DNA of 51,871 nt from Rhodovulum sulfidophilum (GCA_003241785.1 QFPW01000023.1:1-51871), one strand, 5' to 3'. Shown: positions 11,309 to 20,176, numbered from the stretch's first letter. The notes: generated from the letters alone by a model not told the origin. Numbers and translations: made by a program.

Positions 11309-12316
11309 ATGACCGCACCGCTCATCGATCCGTTCGCGCGCCCGATCACCTACCTGCGTGTGTCGGTGACCGACCGCTGCGACTTCCGCTGCGTCTATTG
11401 CATGGCGGAGCACATGGAATTCCTGCCCAAGGCGGAGCTCCTGAGCCTCGAGGAGCTCGACCGCCTCTGCTCGGCCTTCATCGGCCAGGGCGTGCGCAAG
11501 CTTCGTGTCACCGGCGGCGAGCCGCTGGTGCGCCGGGGCATCATGACCTTCTTCCGCGCCATGGCCCGCCACCTCGAGAGCGGCGCGCTCGATGAGCTGA
11601 CGCTCACCACCAACGGCAGCCAGCTGCGCCGCTTCGCCCGCGATCTCGCGGATTGCGGCGTCAGGAGGGTCAATGTCTCGCTCGACACGCTGAGCGAGGC
11701 GAAGTTCAAAGCGGTGACGCGCTGGGGCCGCTTCGCCCAGGTGCTCGACGGGATCGACGCCGCGACCGAGGCGGGACTCAAGGTCAAGATCAACACCGTG
11801 GCGCTCCGGGGCGTGAACGACACCGAGATCCACGATCTCGTCGCCTGGTGCGGCGCGCGTGGCCACGACCTCACCTTCATCGAGGTGATGCCGATGGGCG
11901 ACCTCGGCAACGAGGACCGGCTCGACCAGTATTATTCGCTGCGCGACCTGCGCGCGGATCTCGCGACGCGCTGGACGCTCACCGACACCGCCGAGCGGAC
12001 CGGGGGCCCGGCGCGCTACGCCCGCGTCGGCGAGACTGGCGGCCGGATCGGCTTCATCACCCCGCTCACGCATAATTTCTGCGAAAGCTGCAACCGGGTG
12101 CGGGTGACCTGCACCGGCCAGCTCTACATGTGCCTCGGCCAGGAGGACGACGCCGACCTGCGCGCCGTGCTGCGGGCCAACCCGGGCGACGACGCGCCGC
12201 TGGTCCGCGCGATCCGCGCCGCGATCGCGCGCAAGCCCAAGGGCCACGATTTCGACTATTCGCGCCAGACCGTGCACGGACAGGTCAGCCGGCACATGAG
12301 CCACACCGGCGGCTGA
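11309..12316 (+). CDS. moaA: GTP 3',8-cyclase MoaA
   Basis: MoaA is the radical-SAM enzyme that starts molybdenum cofactor synthesis by cyclising GTP. The 335-residue product carries the CxxxCxxC cluster motif as CDFRCVYC, the SAM-binding VTGGEPL, and the C-terminal second cluster FCESCNRVRVTC ending in a cysteine at LYMCLG. It ends in the conserved double glycine (MSHTGG) needed for activity. The ATG at 11309 follows a purine-rich GGGGGAGGGG. It is divergent from the acyl-CoA synthetase and convergent with olsA, leaving only three bases between stops. MsrP at 959 is one likely user of the cofactor. Confidence 0.96.
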   Translation: MTAPLIDPFARPITYLRVSVTDRCDFRCVYCMAEHMEFLPKAELLSLEELDRLCSAFIGQGVRKLRVTGGEPLVRRGIMTFFRAMARHLESGALDELTLTTNGSQLRRFARDLADCGVRRVNVSLDTLSEAKFKAVTRWGRFAQVLDGIDAATEAGLKVKINTVALRGVNDTEIHDLVAWCGARGHDLTFIEVMPMGDLGNEDRLDQYYSLRDLRADLATRWTLTDTAERTGGPARYARVGETGGRIGFITPLTHNFCESCNRVRVTCTGQLYMCLGQEDDADLRAVLRANPGDDAPLVRAIRAAIARKPKGHDFDYSRQTVHGQVSRHMSHTGG

Positions 12317-12319
12317 CAG

Positions 12320-13144
12320 TCACATCCGCTCCGCGCCGAATCCGTCCCGCACCGCCGCCTCGGCGGCGACGGCGAGCGCCTTGCGGTCGGGCAGCGCCGC
12401 GGGGTCGAGCGGCGGATGCAGCGTGATCTCGACCCTTCCGCCGCGCGACCGCCCCAGCACCGCGACGAGATGCGAGCCGAAATCCATCTCGCCCCACCAG
12501 CCATAGAAGGCGGCCGGCAGATCCGGGCGCGGCCGGTAGCGCACCGACACCGGCTGGACCCGCGCGCCCGACGGACCGCTCGGGAAGCTTCCGAACAGCG
12601 AGGACTTGAACGGCAGCACGCGCTGGCCGTCGCTGCTCGTGCCCTCCGGGAACAGGCAGAGCCGGTCGCCGGCGGCGATCCGCGCCGCGAGCGCGTCGGC
12701 CTGCCGCCGCGCCTCGGTCGGGCGGCGCTCGATGAACTCGGTGCCGATCGCGCGGCCGATCAGGCCGATCACCGGCCAGCCCGAGACCTCGGCCTTGGAG
12801 ACGAAGAACACCGGCGCGGCGCAGCGCAGCGCGACGATGTCGATCCAGCTCGAATGATTGGCGACGATGGCGCCGCCGGCCGCCATCGGCGCGCCGCGCA
12901 CCAGGACGCGCAGCCCGAGCAGCCTCGCGGCGCCGCGCGACCAGAGCCCGACGATTGACGGCGCGAGCGCGCGATCCCCGCGGCGCGCGAGCAGCCGGTC
13001 GAGCAGCGCGAGCGCGAGAAAGACCGCGAAACAGCCGCCGAGCCAGAGCAGCGCGACCGGCGCGCGGACCGCGATCCGGAGCCGGTCCGCCAACGTCATC
13101 GGCGGCAGTTCCACCGGCGCGGCGCCGTCCCAGCCCGCCCTCAC
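12320..13144 (-). CDS. olsA: Lyso-ornithine lipid O-acyltransferase OlsA (PlsC family)
   Basis: The 274-residue membrane-associated acyltransferase has an N-terminal hydrophobic anchor (about residues 28-50). The HX4D motif appears as NHSSWIDI and the glycerophosphate-type block as LFPEGTSS. On its own it could be a general 1-acylglycerol-3-phosphate acyltransferase. Its start overlaps the stop of the olsB-like gene by four bases, which strongly suggests that it adds the second acyl chain to lyso-ornithine lipid. Ornithine lipids are phosphorus-free membrane lipids common in Rhodobacterales. Confidence 0.88.
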   Translation of the reverse strand: MRAGWDGAAPVELPPMTLADRLRIAVRAPVALLWLGGCFAVFLALALLDRLLARRGDRALAPSIVGLWSRGAARLLGLRVLVRGAPMAAGGAIVANHSSWIDIVALRCAAPVFFVSKAEVSGWPVIGLIGRAIGTEFIERRPTEARRQADALAARIAAGDRLCLFPEGTSSDGQRVLPFKSSLFGSFPSGPSGARVQPVSVRYRPRPDLPAAFYGWWGEMDFGSHLVAVLGRSRGGRVEITLHPPLDPAALPDRKALAVAAEAAVRDGFGAERM

Positions 13145-13929
13145 GCCTCCGGGCCCCGGTTGCGTTCGTAGAAGGCGCGATAGCGCTCGGTCATCCGCGC
13201 GGTGTCCATCACGACGCAGACGTCGACGGTGTTGAAGCGCCGGTCGACATAGGCGCCCTCGCCCACCCAGCCGCCGAGCCGGAGATAGGCCTGGATCAGC
13301 GGCGGGATCAGCCCGCGCGCGCGCTTGGCGTCGATCACGCCGATCCCGGGAAATTCCATCGAGACGAAATGATCGGCATGCGCCCGGACACGCAGATCCT
13401 CGGGGGCGAGATGCGCGCTGCGCAGATAGGCCAGCGCCTCGGCGTGGCGGTCCACGTCGGCGCCCGGGAAGCTCGCGACGCCGAACAGGATCTCGATCTC
13501 GCGCGTCAGCACGTATTCGGCGAGCCCGTTCCAGAGCAGGTGCATCCCCGGCCCGCCGCGATGCTCCTTCGCGACGCAGGAGCGGCCGAGCTCCAGGCTC
13601 CGGCGGCCATCCTCGAGGATCGGGGCGAGGTCGTATTCAGCGGCGCCGTAGAACCCCGGCCCCGACCGGGCCACGTCGTCGCGCAGCAGGCGGTAGGCGC
13701 CGACGACCCGGTCGAGCGGATCGGCCGGCTCGACAGCCCGGTCGATCAGCAGCAGATGGTCGAACCAGGTGTCGAACCGGTCCCACTCCCGCCGCGCCGC
13801 CCGCTCCTCGTCGCTGGCCTCCGCGCCCATCTCCTCGACGAAGACGCGATAGCGCAGCCGCTGCGCCGCGGCGACCTCGCCCTCGGTCTCGGCCAGCTTC
13901 ACCCGATAACGGCTGGGGTTGATCGTCAT
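13141..13929 (-). CDS. olsB: Ornithine-acyl-ACP N-acyltransferase OlsB
   Basis: OlsB transfers a 3-hydroxyacyl chain from ACP to the alpha-amino group of ornithine, giving lyso-ornithine lipid. The 262-residue protein has a GNAT-like fold with AAQRLRYRVFVEEMGA near the start, VGAYRLL, ELGRSCVAKEHR and the C-terminal NTVDVCVVMD. I chose ATG 13929 (MTINPSRY), close to the first conserved block; ATG 13956 in the same frame is an alternative with a GGGGCGG upstream. It is the first gene of the two-gene olsBA operon. Confidence 0.9.
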   Translation of the reverse strand: MTINPSRYRVKLAETEGEVAAAQRLRYRVFVEEMGAEASDEERAARREWDRFDTWFDHLLLIDRAVEPADPLDRVVGAYRLLRDDVARSGPGFYGAAEYDLAPILEDGRRSLELGRSCVAKEHRGGPGMHLLWNGLAEYVLTREIEILFGVASFPGADVDRHAEALAYLRSAHLAPEDLRVRAHADHFVSMEFPGIGVIDAKRARGLIPPLIQAYLRLGGWVGEGAYVDRRFNTVDVCVVMDTARMTERYRAFYERNRGPEA

Positions 13930-14087
13930 TTGGAACCCGGTACGCGCGGACGGCATGTCCGCCGCGCCCCGTTTACCGGCTCGAAGACGGGCTGGCAAAT
14001 ATCCGCCGAGGCTTTGAGCGGGAATCGATCGGGAATTGGGCGGCCGCGTCCCGTGTTCACCGATGTTTAACGGTTTCCTGAGACCTG

Positions 14088-14273
14088 CTAGAGCCTGTCG
14101 CCAGAGCCGTACTGCGGGGCGAGCTCAACACGGGACCCGTCTATGACAACCTTGCCGGCGTGTTCGAAGTTCACCGTGATCTTGTTGCCGATCACGGATT
14201 GCACCTGGCCGAGGCCCCAGTCCGGCTGGCCCGGGTGCCGGACCAGGTTTCCGGGTTCGAGGAATTCGTTCAT
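14088..14273 (-). CDS. DUF3553 small protein
   Basis: The 61-residue protein matches the DUF3553 family, a short beta-barrel-like domain also found at the C-terminus of UvrD/PcrA helicases. Visible features are LEPGNLVRHP, WGLGQVQSVIGNKITVNFEHAGK and a conserved VIDGSRVEL. It is likely to bind nucleic acid or polymerase partners, but this is inferred from the family. It is divergent from chpT with a gap of about 30 bases between start codons, so the two promoters must overlap. Confidence 0.88.
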   Translation of the reverse strand: MNEFLEPGNLVRHPGQPDWGLGQVQSVIGNKITVNFEHAGKVVIDGSRVELAPQYGSGDRL

Positions 14274-14303
14274 CGGCGGTCATCCGTTCCGGGGGGCGCG
14301 GAC

Positions 14304-14936
14304 GTGAACGAGCCCGCGATCGCGGCGCTCGTGAGCGCCCGCCTGTGCCATGACCTGATAAGCCCAATCGGCGCGATCGGCAACGGGCTCGAGCTCCTGC
14401 AGATGAGCGACGGCCGGGCCGGCGCGGCCGAGCTCGGGCTGATTTCCGAGAGCCTCGGCACAGCGCTGGCGCGGCTGCGCTTCTACCGGGTCGCCTTCGG
14501 GCCCGCCGATACCGAGGCCCGCCAGTCCTTCGACGAGGCGCGCCAGATCACCGATGCGATGTTCCATGGCCGGTTCGGGGTCGACTGGGCCGAGACCGGC
14601 GACGGCGCGATGCCGCGCGCGGTGGCGCAGCTCGCCTATCTCGCCATCCTCTGCTTCGAGCGCAGCCTGCCGATGGGGGGCGCCGTGCGGGTGGCGGCGA
14701 CCACCGGCGCGGTCGAACTCGCCGCCGAGGGCTGCCGCGTCGCCGCCCCGGCGGACCTGTGGCTCCACGTGGTCAGCGGCGCCCGCGTCGCCGAGCCCCG
14801 GCCCGACAACGTGCAGTTCCTGCTGCTGCGCCACGCGATGGCCGCGCGCGGCTACCGCGCCGAACGCCGCTTCTCGGAGACCGCCGCCGCGCTCCGGCTG
14901 ATCGCGCCGGCGGTCTCGCGGGCGATCCCGGCCTGA
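14304..14936 (+). CDS. chpT: Histidine phosphotransferase ChpT
   Basis: ChpT relays phosphate from the CckA histidine kinase to CtrA and CpdR in the alphaproteobacterial cell-cycle and motility pathway. The 210-residue product has the phospho-accepting histidine at residue 16 in ARLCHDLISPIGAIGNGLELL and a degenerate ATPase-like domain behind it. I chose the GTG at 14304; the longer frame from 14160 would run through the start of the DUF3553 gene on the other strand. The histidine motif and length agree with the family. Confidence 0.9.
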   Translation: MNEPAIAALVSARLCHDLISPIGAIGNGLELLQMSDGRAGAAELGLISESLGTALARLRFYRVAFGPADTEARQSFDEARQITDAMFHGRFGVDWAETGDGAMPRAVAQLAYLAILCFERSLPMGGAVRVAATTGAVELAAEGCRVAAPADLWLHVVSGARVAEPRPDNVQFLLLRHAMAARGYRAERRFSETAAALRLIAPAVSRAIPA

Positions 14937-14940
14937 GCCT

Positions 14941-15468
14941 TCAGAGCGGCGCGAGCCCGTCGCGGAACCGGCGCATGTTGTCGCGGTAGCGCGCGGCGCC
15001 GCCGCGCATCTTCGCGATCTCCTCCGCGGTCATGATCCGCGCGACCTTGCCCGGCCGGCCGATCACCATCGCCCCGTCGGGGATCTCCTTGCCCTCGGTC
15101 ACCAGCGCCCCGGCGCCGATCAGCACGCCGGAGCCGATCCGCGCGCCGTTCAGCACCGTGGCGCCCATGCCGACGAGGCTGCCCGCGCCGATCACGCAGC
15201 CGTGCAGGATCGCCATATGGCCGATCGTGCAGCGCGGCCCGACCTCGAGCGGATAGCCCATGTCGGTATGCATCACGCAGCCGTCCTGGACGTTGCTGTC
15301 CTCGCCGATCGTGATCGGCTCGTTGTCGCCGCGCAGCACCGCGTTGAACCAGACCGAAGCGCCGCGGCGCAGGATCACCCGGCCGATCAGCCGCGCCCCC
15401 GGCGCGACCCAGCAATCGCCGTCCTCGGGAAGCTCCGGCGCGATCCCGTCGAGCGCGTAGAGCGTCAT
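14941..15468 (-). CDS. Gamma-class carbonic anhydrase family protein
   Basis: The 175-residue protein is a left-handed beta-helix made of hexapeptide repeats. Metal-binding histidines are present in CVMHTDMGYP and in CTIGHMAILHGC, as in gamma carbonic anhydrases and the related YrdA/PaaY proteins. RGDNEPITIGEDSNVQDG is a family hallmark. It would hydrate carbon dioxide or act as a metal-dependent acyl- or thioesterase. Its start overlaps the stop of gmk by four bases, so it is the third gene of the yicC-gmk operon. Confidence 0.9.
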   Translation of the reverse strand: MTLYALDGIAPELPEDGDCWVAPGARLIGRVILRRGASVWFNAVLRGDNEPITIGEDSNVQDGCVMHTDMGYPLEVGPRCTIGHMAILHGCVIGAGSLVGMGATVLNGARIGSGVLIGAGALVTEGKEIPDGAMVIGRPGKVARIMTAEEIAKMRGGAARYRDNMRRFRDGLAPL

Positions 15469-16118
15469 GCCGTCCTCTCCTCGAATTCGCGGTTCAGCTC
15501 CTGCACGAGGCCGAGCAGCTCCGGCCGCCGGTCGCGCCGCAGCCGCTCCGCCGCGATGATCGCGGTGAGCTCGGCCTCGCAGGCGTCGAGGTCGCGGTTC
15601 ACCAGCACGTAGTCATATTCCGCCCAGTGGCTGATCTCGTCGCGCGATTTCGCCATCCGGCCGGCGACGACCTCGGCGCTGTCCTGGGCCCGGGCGCGCA
15701 GCCGGGATTCGAGCTCGGCGATCGAGGGCGGCAGGATGAAGATCGTCACCACCGCGTCGCGCAGGCTCGAGTTGCGGATCTGCTGCCCGCCCTGCCAGTC
15801 GACGTCGAAGAGCACGTCGCGGCCGCCCGCGACCGCCGCCTCGACCGGCGCGCGCGGCGTGCCGTAGAGATTGCCGAATACCTCGGCGTGTTCCAGCATC
15901 TCGCCGCCCGCCGCCATCGCCTCGAAGGACGGGCGGTCTGTGAAGAAATAGTGCTCGCCCTCGACCTCGCCCGGCCGGGGCGTCCGCGTGGTGGCGGAGA
16001 TCGAGAACCGCACCGCCGGATCGCGCGCGAGCAGCCGGCGCGACAGCGTCGACTTTCCCGCGCCCGAGGGGGAGGAGAGGATGATCAGGAGGCCACGCCG
16101 GCTCGGCGCGGCGCTCAT
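15465..16118 (-). CDS. gmk: Guanylate kinase
   Basis: Gmk converts GMP to GDP using ATP, an essential step of purine nucleotide supply. The 217-residue product has the P-loop ILSSPSGAGKSTLSRRLL at the N-terminus, the GMP-binding block TTRTPRPGEVEGEHYFF, VLFDVDWQGGQQI and IFILPPS. It is three bases downstream of yicC and overlaps the carbonic anhydrase gene by four bases. The yicC-gmk pairing is very common in proteobacteria. Confidence 0.97.
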   Translation of the reverse strand: MSAAPSRRGLLIILSSPSGAGKSTLSRRLLARDPAVRFSISATTRTPRPGEVEGEHYFFTDRPSFEAMAAGGEMLEHAEVFGNLYGTPRAPVEAAVAGGRDVLFDVDWQGGQQIRNSSLRDAVVTIFILPPSIAELESRLRARAQDSAEVVAGRMAKSRDEISHWAEYDYVLVNRDLDACEAELTAIIAAERLRRDRRPELLGLVQELNREFEERTA

Positions 16119-16121
16119 TCG

Positions 16122-17018
16122 TTATTCCACATTCTGAACCTGCTCGCGCAACTGGTCGATGGCCACCTTCATCTCCAGCCCGATCGCTGTCAAATCCGAG
16201 GCGCCCGACTTGGCGCAGAGCGTATTGGCTTCGCGGTTGAATTCCTGGGTGAGGAAGTCGAGGCGCCGCCCGACCGGCCCCTCGGCGCGCAGGAGATTGC
16301 GCGCCGCGACGATATGCGCGCCGATGCGGTCGAGCTCTTCCGACACGTCGGCCTTGACCGCGATCAGCGCGAGTTCCTGCGCGAGGCGGCCCTCGTCGAT
16401 CTGGCTCAGCTGGCCGAGCACGGCGTCGATCCGGGCGCGGAGCAGCGCGGCGGCGCGCGGGCCGCGCGCCTCGGCGGCGACCTTGGCCTGACCGGCGAGG
16501 TCGGCGATGCGGTCGACCCGGTCGGTGATCGCCACCGCGATCTGCGCCCCCTCCTCGGCGCGGGACGCGCGCAGCTTCCGCGTCAGCTCCGGGATGTCGG
16601 CGAGCAGCCGCTCCATCACCTGGGCGTTCTCCGCCGGCTGGGACTGATCCTGCTCGAGCACGCCCCGGACCGCGAGCAGGTCGGCGGCGGTCATCGGCGC
16701 GAGCGGCAGGCCGCGGCGCGCGGCGGCGTCGCCGGCCAGCTCCACCGCCAGGATCGCCTGTTCGAGCCCCACCGGGCTCAGCCGGGGCGCGGCGGATGCG
16801 GCCCCGTGGGTGACGCGCAGGCCGACCGTGACCGAGCCCCGCGACAGCGCCGCGGCGAGCGCCGCGCGCAGCGGCGCCTCGAGGCGCTCGAACCCTTCGG
16901 GCAGCCGCAGACGCAAGTCCAGGTTGCGCCCGTTCACGCTCCGCGCCTCCCAGGTCCACGAAACCTCTCCGACGGCGCCAGGGTGCCCCGCGAAACCTGT
17001 CATCGAAACGAGCGTCAT
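16122..17018 (-). CDS. yicC: YicC family protein, putative endoribonuclease
   Basis: The 298-residue protein begins MTLVSMTGFA, the family signature, and continues with WEARSVNGRNLDLRLRLP. It has a long charged helical middle and the conserved C-terminal block FLTQEFNREANTLCAKS. YicC/YloC proteins were named stress-induced proteins and have been linked to RNA cleavage. It is the first gene of yicC-gmk-carbonic anhydrase. The 188 bases upstream to the divergent PAS_5 gene hold both promoters and are notably AT-rich for this genome. Confidence 0.92.
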   Translation of the reverse strand: MTLVSMTGFAGHPGAVGEVSWTWEARSVNGRNLDLRLRLPEGFERLEAPLRAALAAALSRGSVTVGLRVTHGAASAAPRLSPVGLEQAILAVELAGDAAARRGLPLAPMTAADLLAVRGVLEQDQSQPAENAQVMERLLADIPELTRKLRASRAEEGAQIAVAITDRVDRIADLAGQAKVAAEARGPRAAALLRARIDAVLGQLSQIDEGRLAQELALIAVKADVSEELDRIGAHIVAARNLLRAEGPVGRRLDFLTQEFNREANTLCAKSGASDLTAIGLEMKVAIDQLREQVQNVE

Positions 17019-17206
17019 TCTATGTCCCCGAGCGCCTTTGCCAGCTCGCTCAAAATTTCATCAAACCTATACGGAATTAACGAGAACAGCGCAAAAACCA
17101 CGACACAAACCACGAACACAGCTAGGCTCTGAACAAATCATTAACCAATCGCCGCGTGTAACTGATCGAGAGGTAAACAGGCGGCCAAGCCGGGTCAAGT
17201 TTCGAA

Positions 17207-17857
17207 ATGAACGACGTGATGCTCACTTCGCTGCGCGCGTACTGGGATCGGCTACGCGCCGGACGCGTGGCGCCCTATCGCGCCGAGATAGACCCGCGCC
17301 AGTTCGAGCCGGCGCTGGAAAGCATGTTCATCCTTGAACGCGTCGGCGCCGAGAACCTTCGCGTCCGCCTCGCGGGGATGAAGCTCTGCGAGATGATGGG
17401 CATGGAGATCCGCGGCATGGAGGCGGGTTTCCTGGTCGAGGAGGCGCAGCGTCTCCGCTTCGACCGGCTCGTCAACGTGGCGATGGCCGAGCCGGCGGTG
17501 GTGGAATTGCGGCTCGAGGCCCCGGCCCGCGCGGGCGCCTACCGCGGCACCATGCTGCTGATGCCGCTGCGCAGCGACTTCGGCGAGATCAACCGGGTGC
17601 TCGGCTGCCTGAGCGGCGAGAGCGACTATTACACCCCGCCGCTGAGCTTCACGATCCGCGACGTCGCGGTGACGCCGATCGAGACCAGCGCCGCGGCGGA
17701 GGGGCAGCCGCGCCGCGCCCTGCCCGGCTTCGCCGAGGAGCCGAGCGGCTTCGCCGGGCCCGCGCCGGCGCTGCGCGCGATCGAGGGCAATCCGGACGCC
17801 CCGGCCCGCCGCCCGACCGGGGCGCGGCCCCGGCTGCGGCTCGTCGAAGGCGACTGA
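17207..17857 (+). CDS. PAS_5 domain protein
   Basis: The 216-residue product carries a PAS_5 domain (about residues 8-160), a family almost confined to alphaproteobacteria. Visible features are LRAYWDRLRAGRVAPYRAEIDP, the beta-strand ILERVGAENLRVRLAG, and LLMPLRSDFGEINRVLGCL. The C-terminal 55 residues are low-complexity and proline/arginine-rich. The role is probably sensing or protein interaction, but no ligand is known. The ATG at 17207 follows an AT-rich promoter region shared with yicC. Confidence 0.85.
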   Translation: MNDVMLTSLRAYWDRLRAGRVAPYRAEIDPRQFEPALESMFILERVGAENLRVRLAGMKLCEMMGMEIRGMEAGFLVEEAQRLRFDRLVNVAMAEPAVVELRLEAPARAGAYRGTMLLMPLRSDFGEINRVLGCLSGESDYYTPPLSFTIRDVAVTPIETSAAAEGQPRRALPGFAEEPSGFAGPAPALRAIEGNPDAPARRPTGARPRLRLVEGD

Positions 17858-17871
17858 GCGCCGGGCGCCCG

Positions 17872-17889
17872 GGGGGCGGAGACGCCCCC
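17872..17889. terminator. Hairpin between convergent PAS_5 and LysR genes
   Basis: A 7-bp stem (GGGGGCG with CGCCCCC) closes a four-base loop. It lies in the 56-base gap between two convergent stops, so it could end transcription from both sides. No long T-tract follows. Confidence 0.45.
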
Positions 17890-17913
17890 GCCCCGCGGCG
17901 ATGAGACGCGGGG

Positions 17914-18900
17914 TCAGGTCCCCTCGCCCCGGCGCGCCGACGACGGCCCGGCGACGCCACCCTCCAGCCCGCGCGCGTCCAGCTCCTCCTCGACGAGGCC
18001 AAGCAGCCGCAGCGCGGCCGGCGCGGCGGAGCGGCCGCGCGCGCGGATGATGTAATAGGGCGAGACCAGGAGCTCGCCCCGCGGCGCCAGCGCCGTGAAC
18101 CCCGCGCTGACCGGCGGCTCGGTCATCATCCGCGTCACCTCGCGCGCCATCGGCGCCAGCGCGTCGGTCTGCGACAGGAAGGCGATCATCACCAGGAGCG
18201 ACGAGGTCGAGATGATGTCGAGCGGCGGCGGCAGCCCCGCCCGGGCCAGCGCCTCCTCGACCGCCTGCCGGATCGGCGTGCCGCGCTCCTGGATGATCCA
18301 ATCGTAGCCGCGCAGCTCGGCGAGCGCGACCTCCCGCCGTCCGGCCAGGGGATGGTCGCGCCGCGCGAGGAAGCTGACCGACTCGTGCCAGGCCGGGCGC
18401 AGGGTGAAGGCGCGCGGATCGGAATCGGGCAGCAGACGGCCAAGCACGAAGTCGTATTCCGCCGCGATCAGCCCACGCAGCAGCGCGGCGGAAGGCGAGA
18501 CGTCGACCCGCACCTCGATCTCGGGCGAGGCCGCCTTCAGCCGCCGGATCGCCGGCACAAGGTAGCCGACGGCGGGACCGGTGACCGCGCCGACCGCGAC
18601 CCGCCCGCCCCGGCCCTCGCGCAGTTCGCCGACCTCGCGCGCGAGGTCGCGCATCTCGACCGACATCGCATGCGCCCGCGCCGCGATCACCCGACCGACC
18701 GGCGTCGGCGTCATGCCCTTCGGATGCCGCGCGAAGAGCGGCGCGCCGACGATCCGCTCGATCTCGGCCAGCATCCGCGACGCCGCGGGCTGGGTGATCG
18801 CCAGCGCCTCCGCCGCGAGCCGCAGCTGGCCCTGCTCGGCGATCGTCGCGATCAGCCGCAGCTGGACCAGCTTGAGGTTCAGGATCGGATCGAGCCTCAT
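17914..18900 (-). CDS. gbpR: LysR-type regulator of the chvE-ggu operon
   Basis: The 328-residue protein has a LysR winged helix-turn-helix at the N-terminus (QLRLAAEALAITQPAASRMLAEIE) and a periplasmic-binding-like effector domain (about residues 95-300). It is divergent from chvE, the position held by GbpR in Agrobacterium, where it controls chvE in response to sugars. The CATACCA/TGGTATG inverted repeat begins four bases upstream of its start codon, which fits both autoregulation and control of chvE. The effector is likely a sugar of the galactose or arabinose group; this is inferred from context. Confidence 0.85.
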   Translation of the reverse strand: MRLDPILNLKLVQLRLIATIAEQGQLRLAAEALAITQPAASRMLAEIERIVGAPLFARHPKGMTPTPVGRVIAARAHAMSVEMRDLAREVGELREGRGGRVAVGAVTGPAVGYLVPAIRRLKAASPEIEVRVDVSPSAALLRGLIAAEYDFVLGRLLPDSDPRAFTLRPAWHESVSFLARRDHPLAGRREVALAELRGYDWIIQERGTPIRQAVEEALARAGLPPPLDIISTSSLLVMIAFLSQTDALAPMAREVTRMMTEPPVSAGFTALAPRGELLVSPYYIIRARGRSAAPAALRLLGLVEEELDARGLEGGVAGPSSARRGEGT

Positions 18901-18903
18901 TCA

Positions 18904-18953
18904 CATACCAGATCCGATATCAGGATCGCCTACAATGTAATTTGATTGGTATG
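18904..18953. promoter_or_regulatory. Candidate LysR operator between gbpR and chvE
   Basis: CATACCA at 18904-18910 and its exact inverse TGGTATG at 18947-18953 flank 36 bases containing AT-rich sequence. The element lies in the 144-base divergent gap, touching the regulator's start region. The position fits a two-site LysR arrangement. The half-sites are only seven bases long, so chance is possible. Confidence 0.4.
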
Positions 18954-19044
18954 CGCCCGTCCGGGCAGACTGCGCGCGGGCCGAACCAACGGCCGACAAG
19001 AACGGGCCGCCACCAAGGGCGGCCGTCAGCTCGGGGAGGAAAGC

Positions 19045-20106
19045 ATGAAGCTAGGAATGCTCGCGGCGGCCGCCGCGATCGGCGCCGCCGTGTTCGGCGC
19101 CCAGGCCATGGCCGAGACCAAGGGCACCGTCGGGATCGCGATGCCGACCAAATCCTCGGCGCGCTGGATCTCGGACGGCGATGCGATGGTCGAGCAATTC
19201 CAGGCCGCCGGCTACGACACCGACCTGCAATACGCCGAGGACGACATCCCGAACCAGCTCGCCCAGGTCGAGAACATGATCACCAAGGGCGTGAACGTCC
19301 TGGTGATCGCCGCGATCGACGGCACGACGCTGACGAACGCGCTCGAGAACGCCAAGGCCTCGGACATCACCGTCATCGCCTACGACCGGCTGATCCGCGA
19401 CAGCGACAGCGTCGACTATTACGCCACCTTCGACAATTTCAAGGTCGGCGTCCTGCAGGCGACGAGCCTCGTCGACGGGATGAAGGAACGCTTCGGCGAC
19501 GGGCCCTACAACGTCGAGCTCTTCGGTGGCTCGCCGGACGACAACAACGCCTTCTTCTTCTACAACGGCGCGATGTCGGTGCTCCAGCCGATGATCGACG
19601 CGGGCCAGATCAAGATCCCCTCGGGCCAGATGGGCATGGACAAGGTCGGCACGCTGCGCTGGGACGGCGCGGTGGCGCAGGCGCGGATGGATAACCTGCT
19701 GTCGGCCAACTATACCGACAGGCAGATCCAGGGCGTGCTCTCGCCCTATGACGGGCTCTCGATCGGCATCCTGTCCTCCCTCAAGGGCGTCGGCTACGGC
19801 TCGGGCGACATGAAGATGCCGATCGTGACCGGCCAGGACGCCGAGGTGCCCTCGGTCAAGTCGATCATCGCGGGCGAGCAGTATTCGACCGTGTTCAAGG
19901 ACACCCGGGCGCTCGCCGGGGTCACGGTGAAGATGGTCGACGCGGTGCTGAGCGGCCAGGAGCCCGAGGTGAACGACACCACGACCTACGACAACGGCGT
20001 CAAGGTGGTGCCCTCCTACCTGCTGGAGCCGGTCGCGGTCGACAAGTCCGACTGGGAGAAGATCCTGGTCGGGTCGGGCTACTACGCCACCGACCAGCTC
20101 CAGTGA
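19045..20106 (+). CDS. chvE: Sugar-binding protein ChvE
   Basis: ChvE is the periplasmic solute-binding protein of a high-affinity importer for aldoses such as galactose, arabinose, glucose and xylose. The 353-residue product starts with a signal peptide (MKLGMLAAAAAIG to about residue 22, cleavage near AMA-ET). Binding-fold segments include IAMPTKSSARWISDGD, VIAAIDGTTL, YDRLIRDSD, and ELFGGSPDDNNA. ATG 19045 has an excellent GGGGAGGAAAG site eight bases upstream; the longer frame is discarded. It heads an operon running through gguA, gguB and gguC into the sugar acid pathway genes. Confidence 0.95.
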   Translation: MKLGMLAAAAAIGAAVFGAQAMAETKGTVGIAMPTKSSARWISDGDAMVEQFQAAGYDTDLQYAEDDIPNQLAQVENMITKGVNVLVIAAIDGTTLTNALENAKASDITVIAYDRLIRDSDSVDYYATFDNFKVGVLQATSLVDGMKERFGDGPYNVELFGGSPDDNNAFFFYNGAMSVLQPMIDAGQIKIPSGQMGMDKVGTLRWDGAVAQARMDNLLSANYTDRQIQGVLSPYDGLSIGILSSLKGVGYGSGDMKMPIVTGQDAEVPSVKSIIAGEQYSTVFKDTRALAGVTVKMVDAVLSGQEPEVNDTTTYDNGVKVVPSYLLEPVAVDKSDWEKILVGSGYYATDQLQ

Positions 20107-20113
20107 ACCGTAG

Positions 20114-20176
20114 GGTGGGCGATTCCGCCCACCTTCCGACGCGGGCGGCGAGGGGGGCGGGCGAACCCGCCCGCCC
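20114..20176 (+). repeat. Double hairpin between chvE and gguA
   Basis: Two perfect stem-loops stand in the 161-base gap. The first pairs GGTGGGCG (20114-20121) with CGCCCACC (20126-20133) around a four-base loop. The second pairs GGGCGGGC (20155-20162) with GCCCGCCC (20169-20176). Neither is followed by a T-tract. The first resembles the dispersed GTAGGGTGGGC palindromes seen in many proteobacterial genomes. Both probably protect the chvE message or reduce read-through into the ATPase gene. Confidence 0.6.

Noticed and set aside
17019..17206. CtrA binding site upstream of the PAS_5 gene
   Set aside because: Two TTAAC half-motifs are present but not with the seven-base spacing of a full site.
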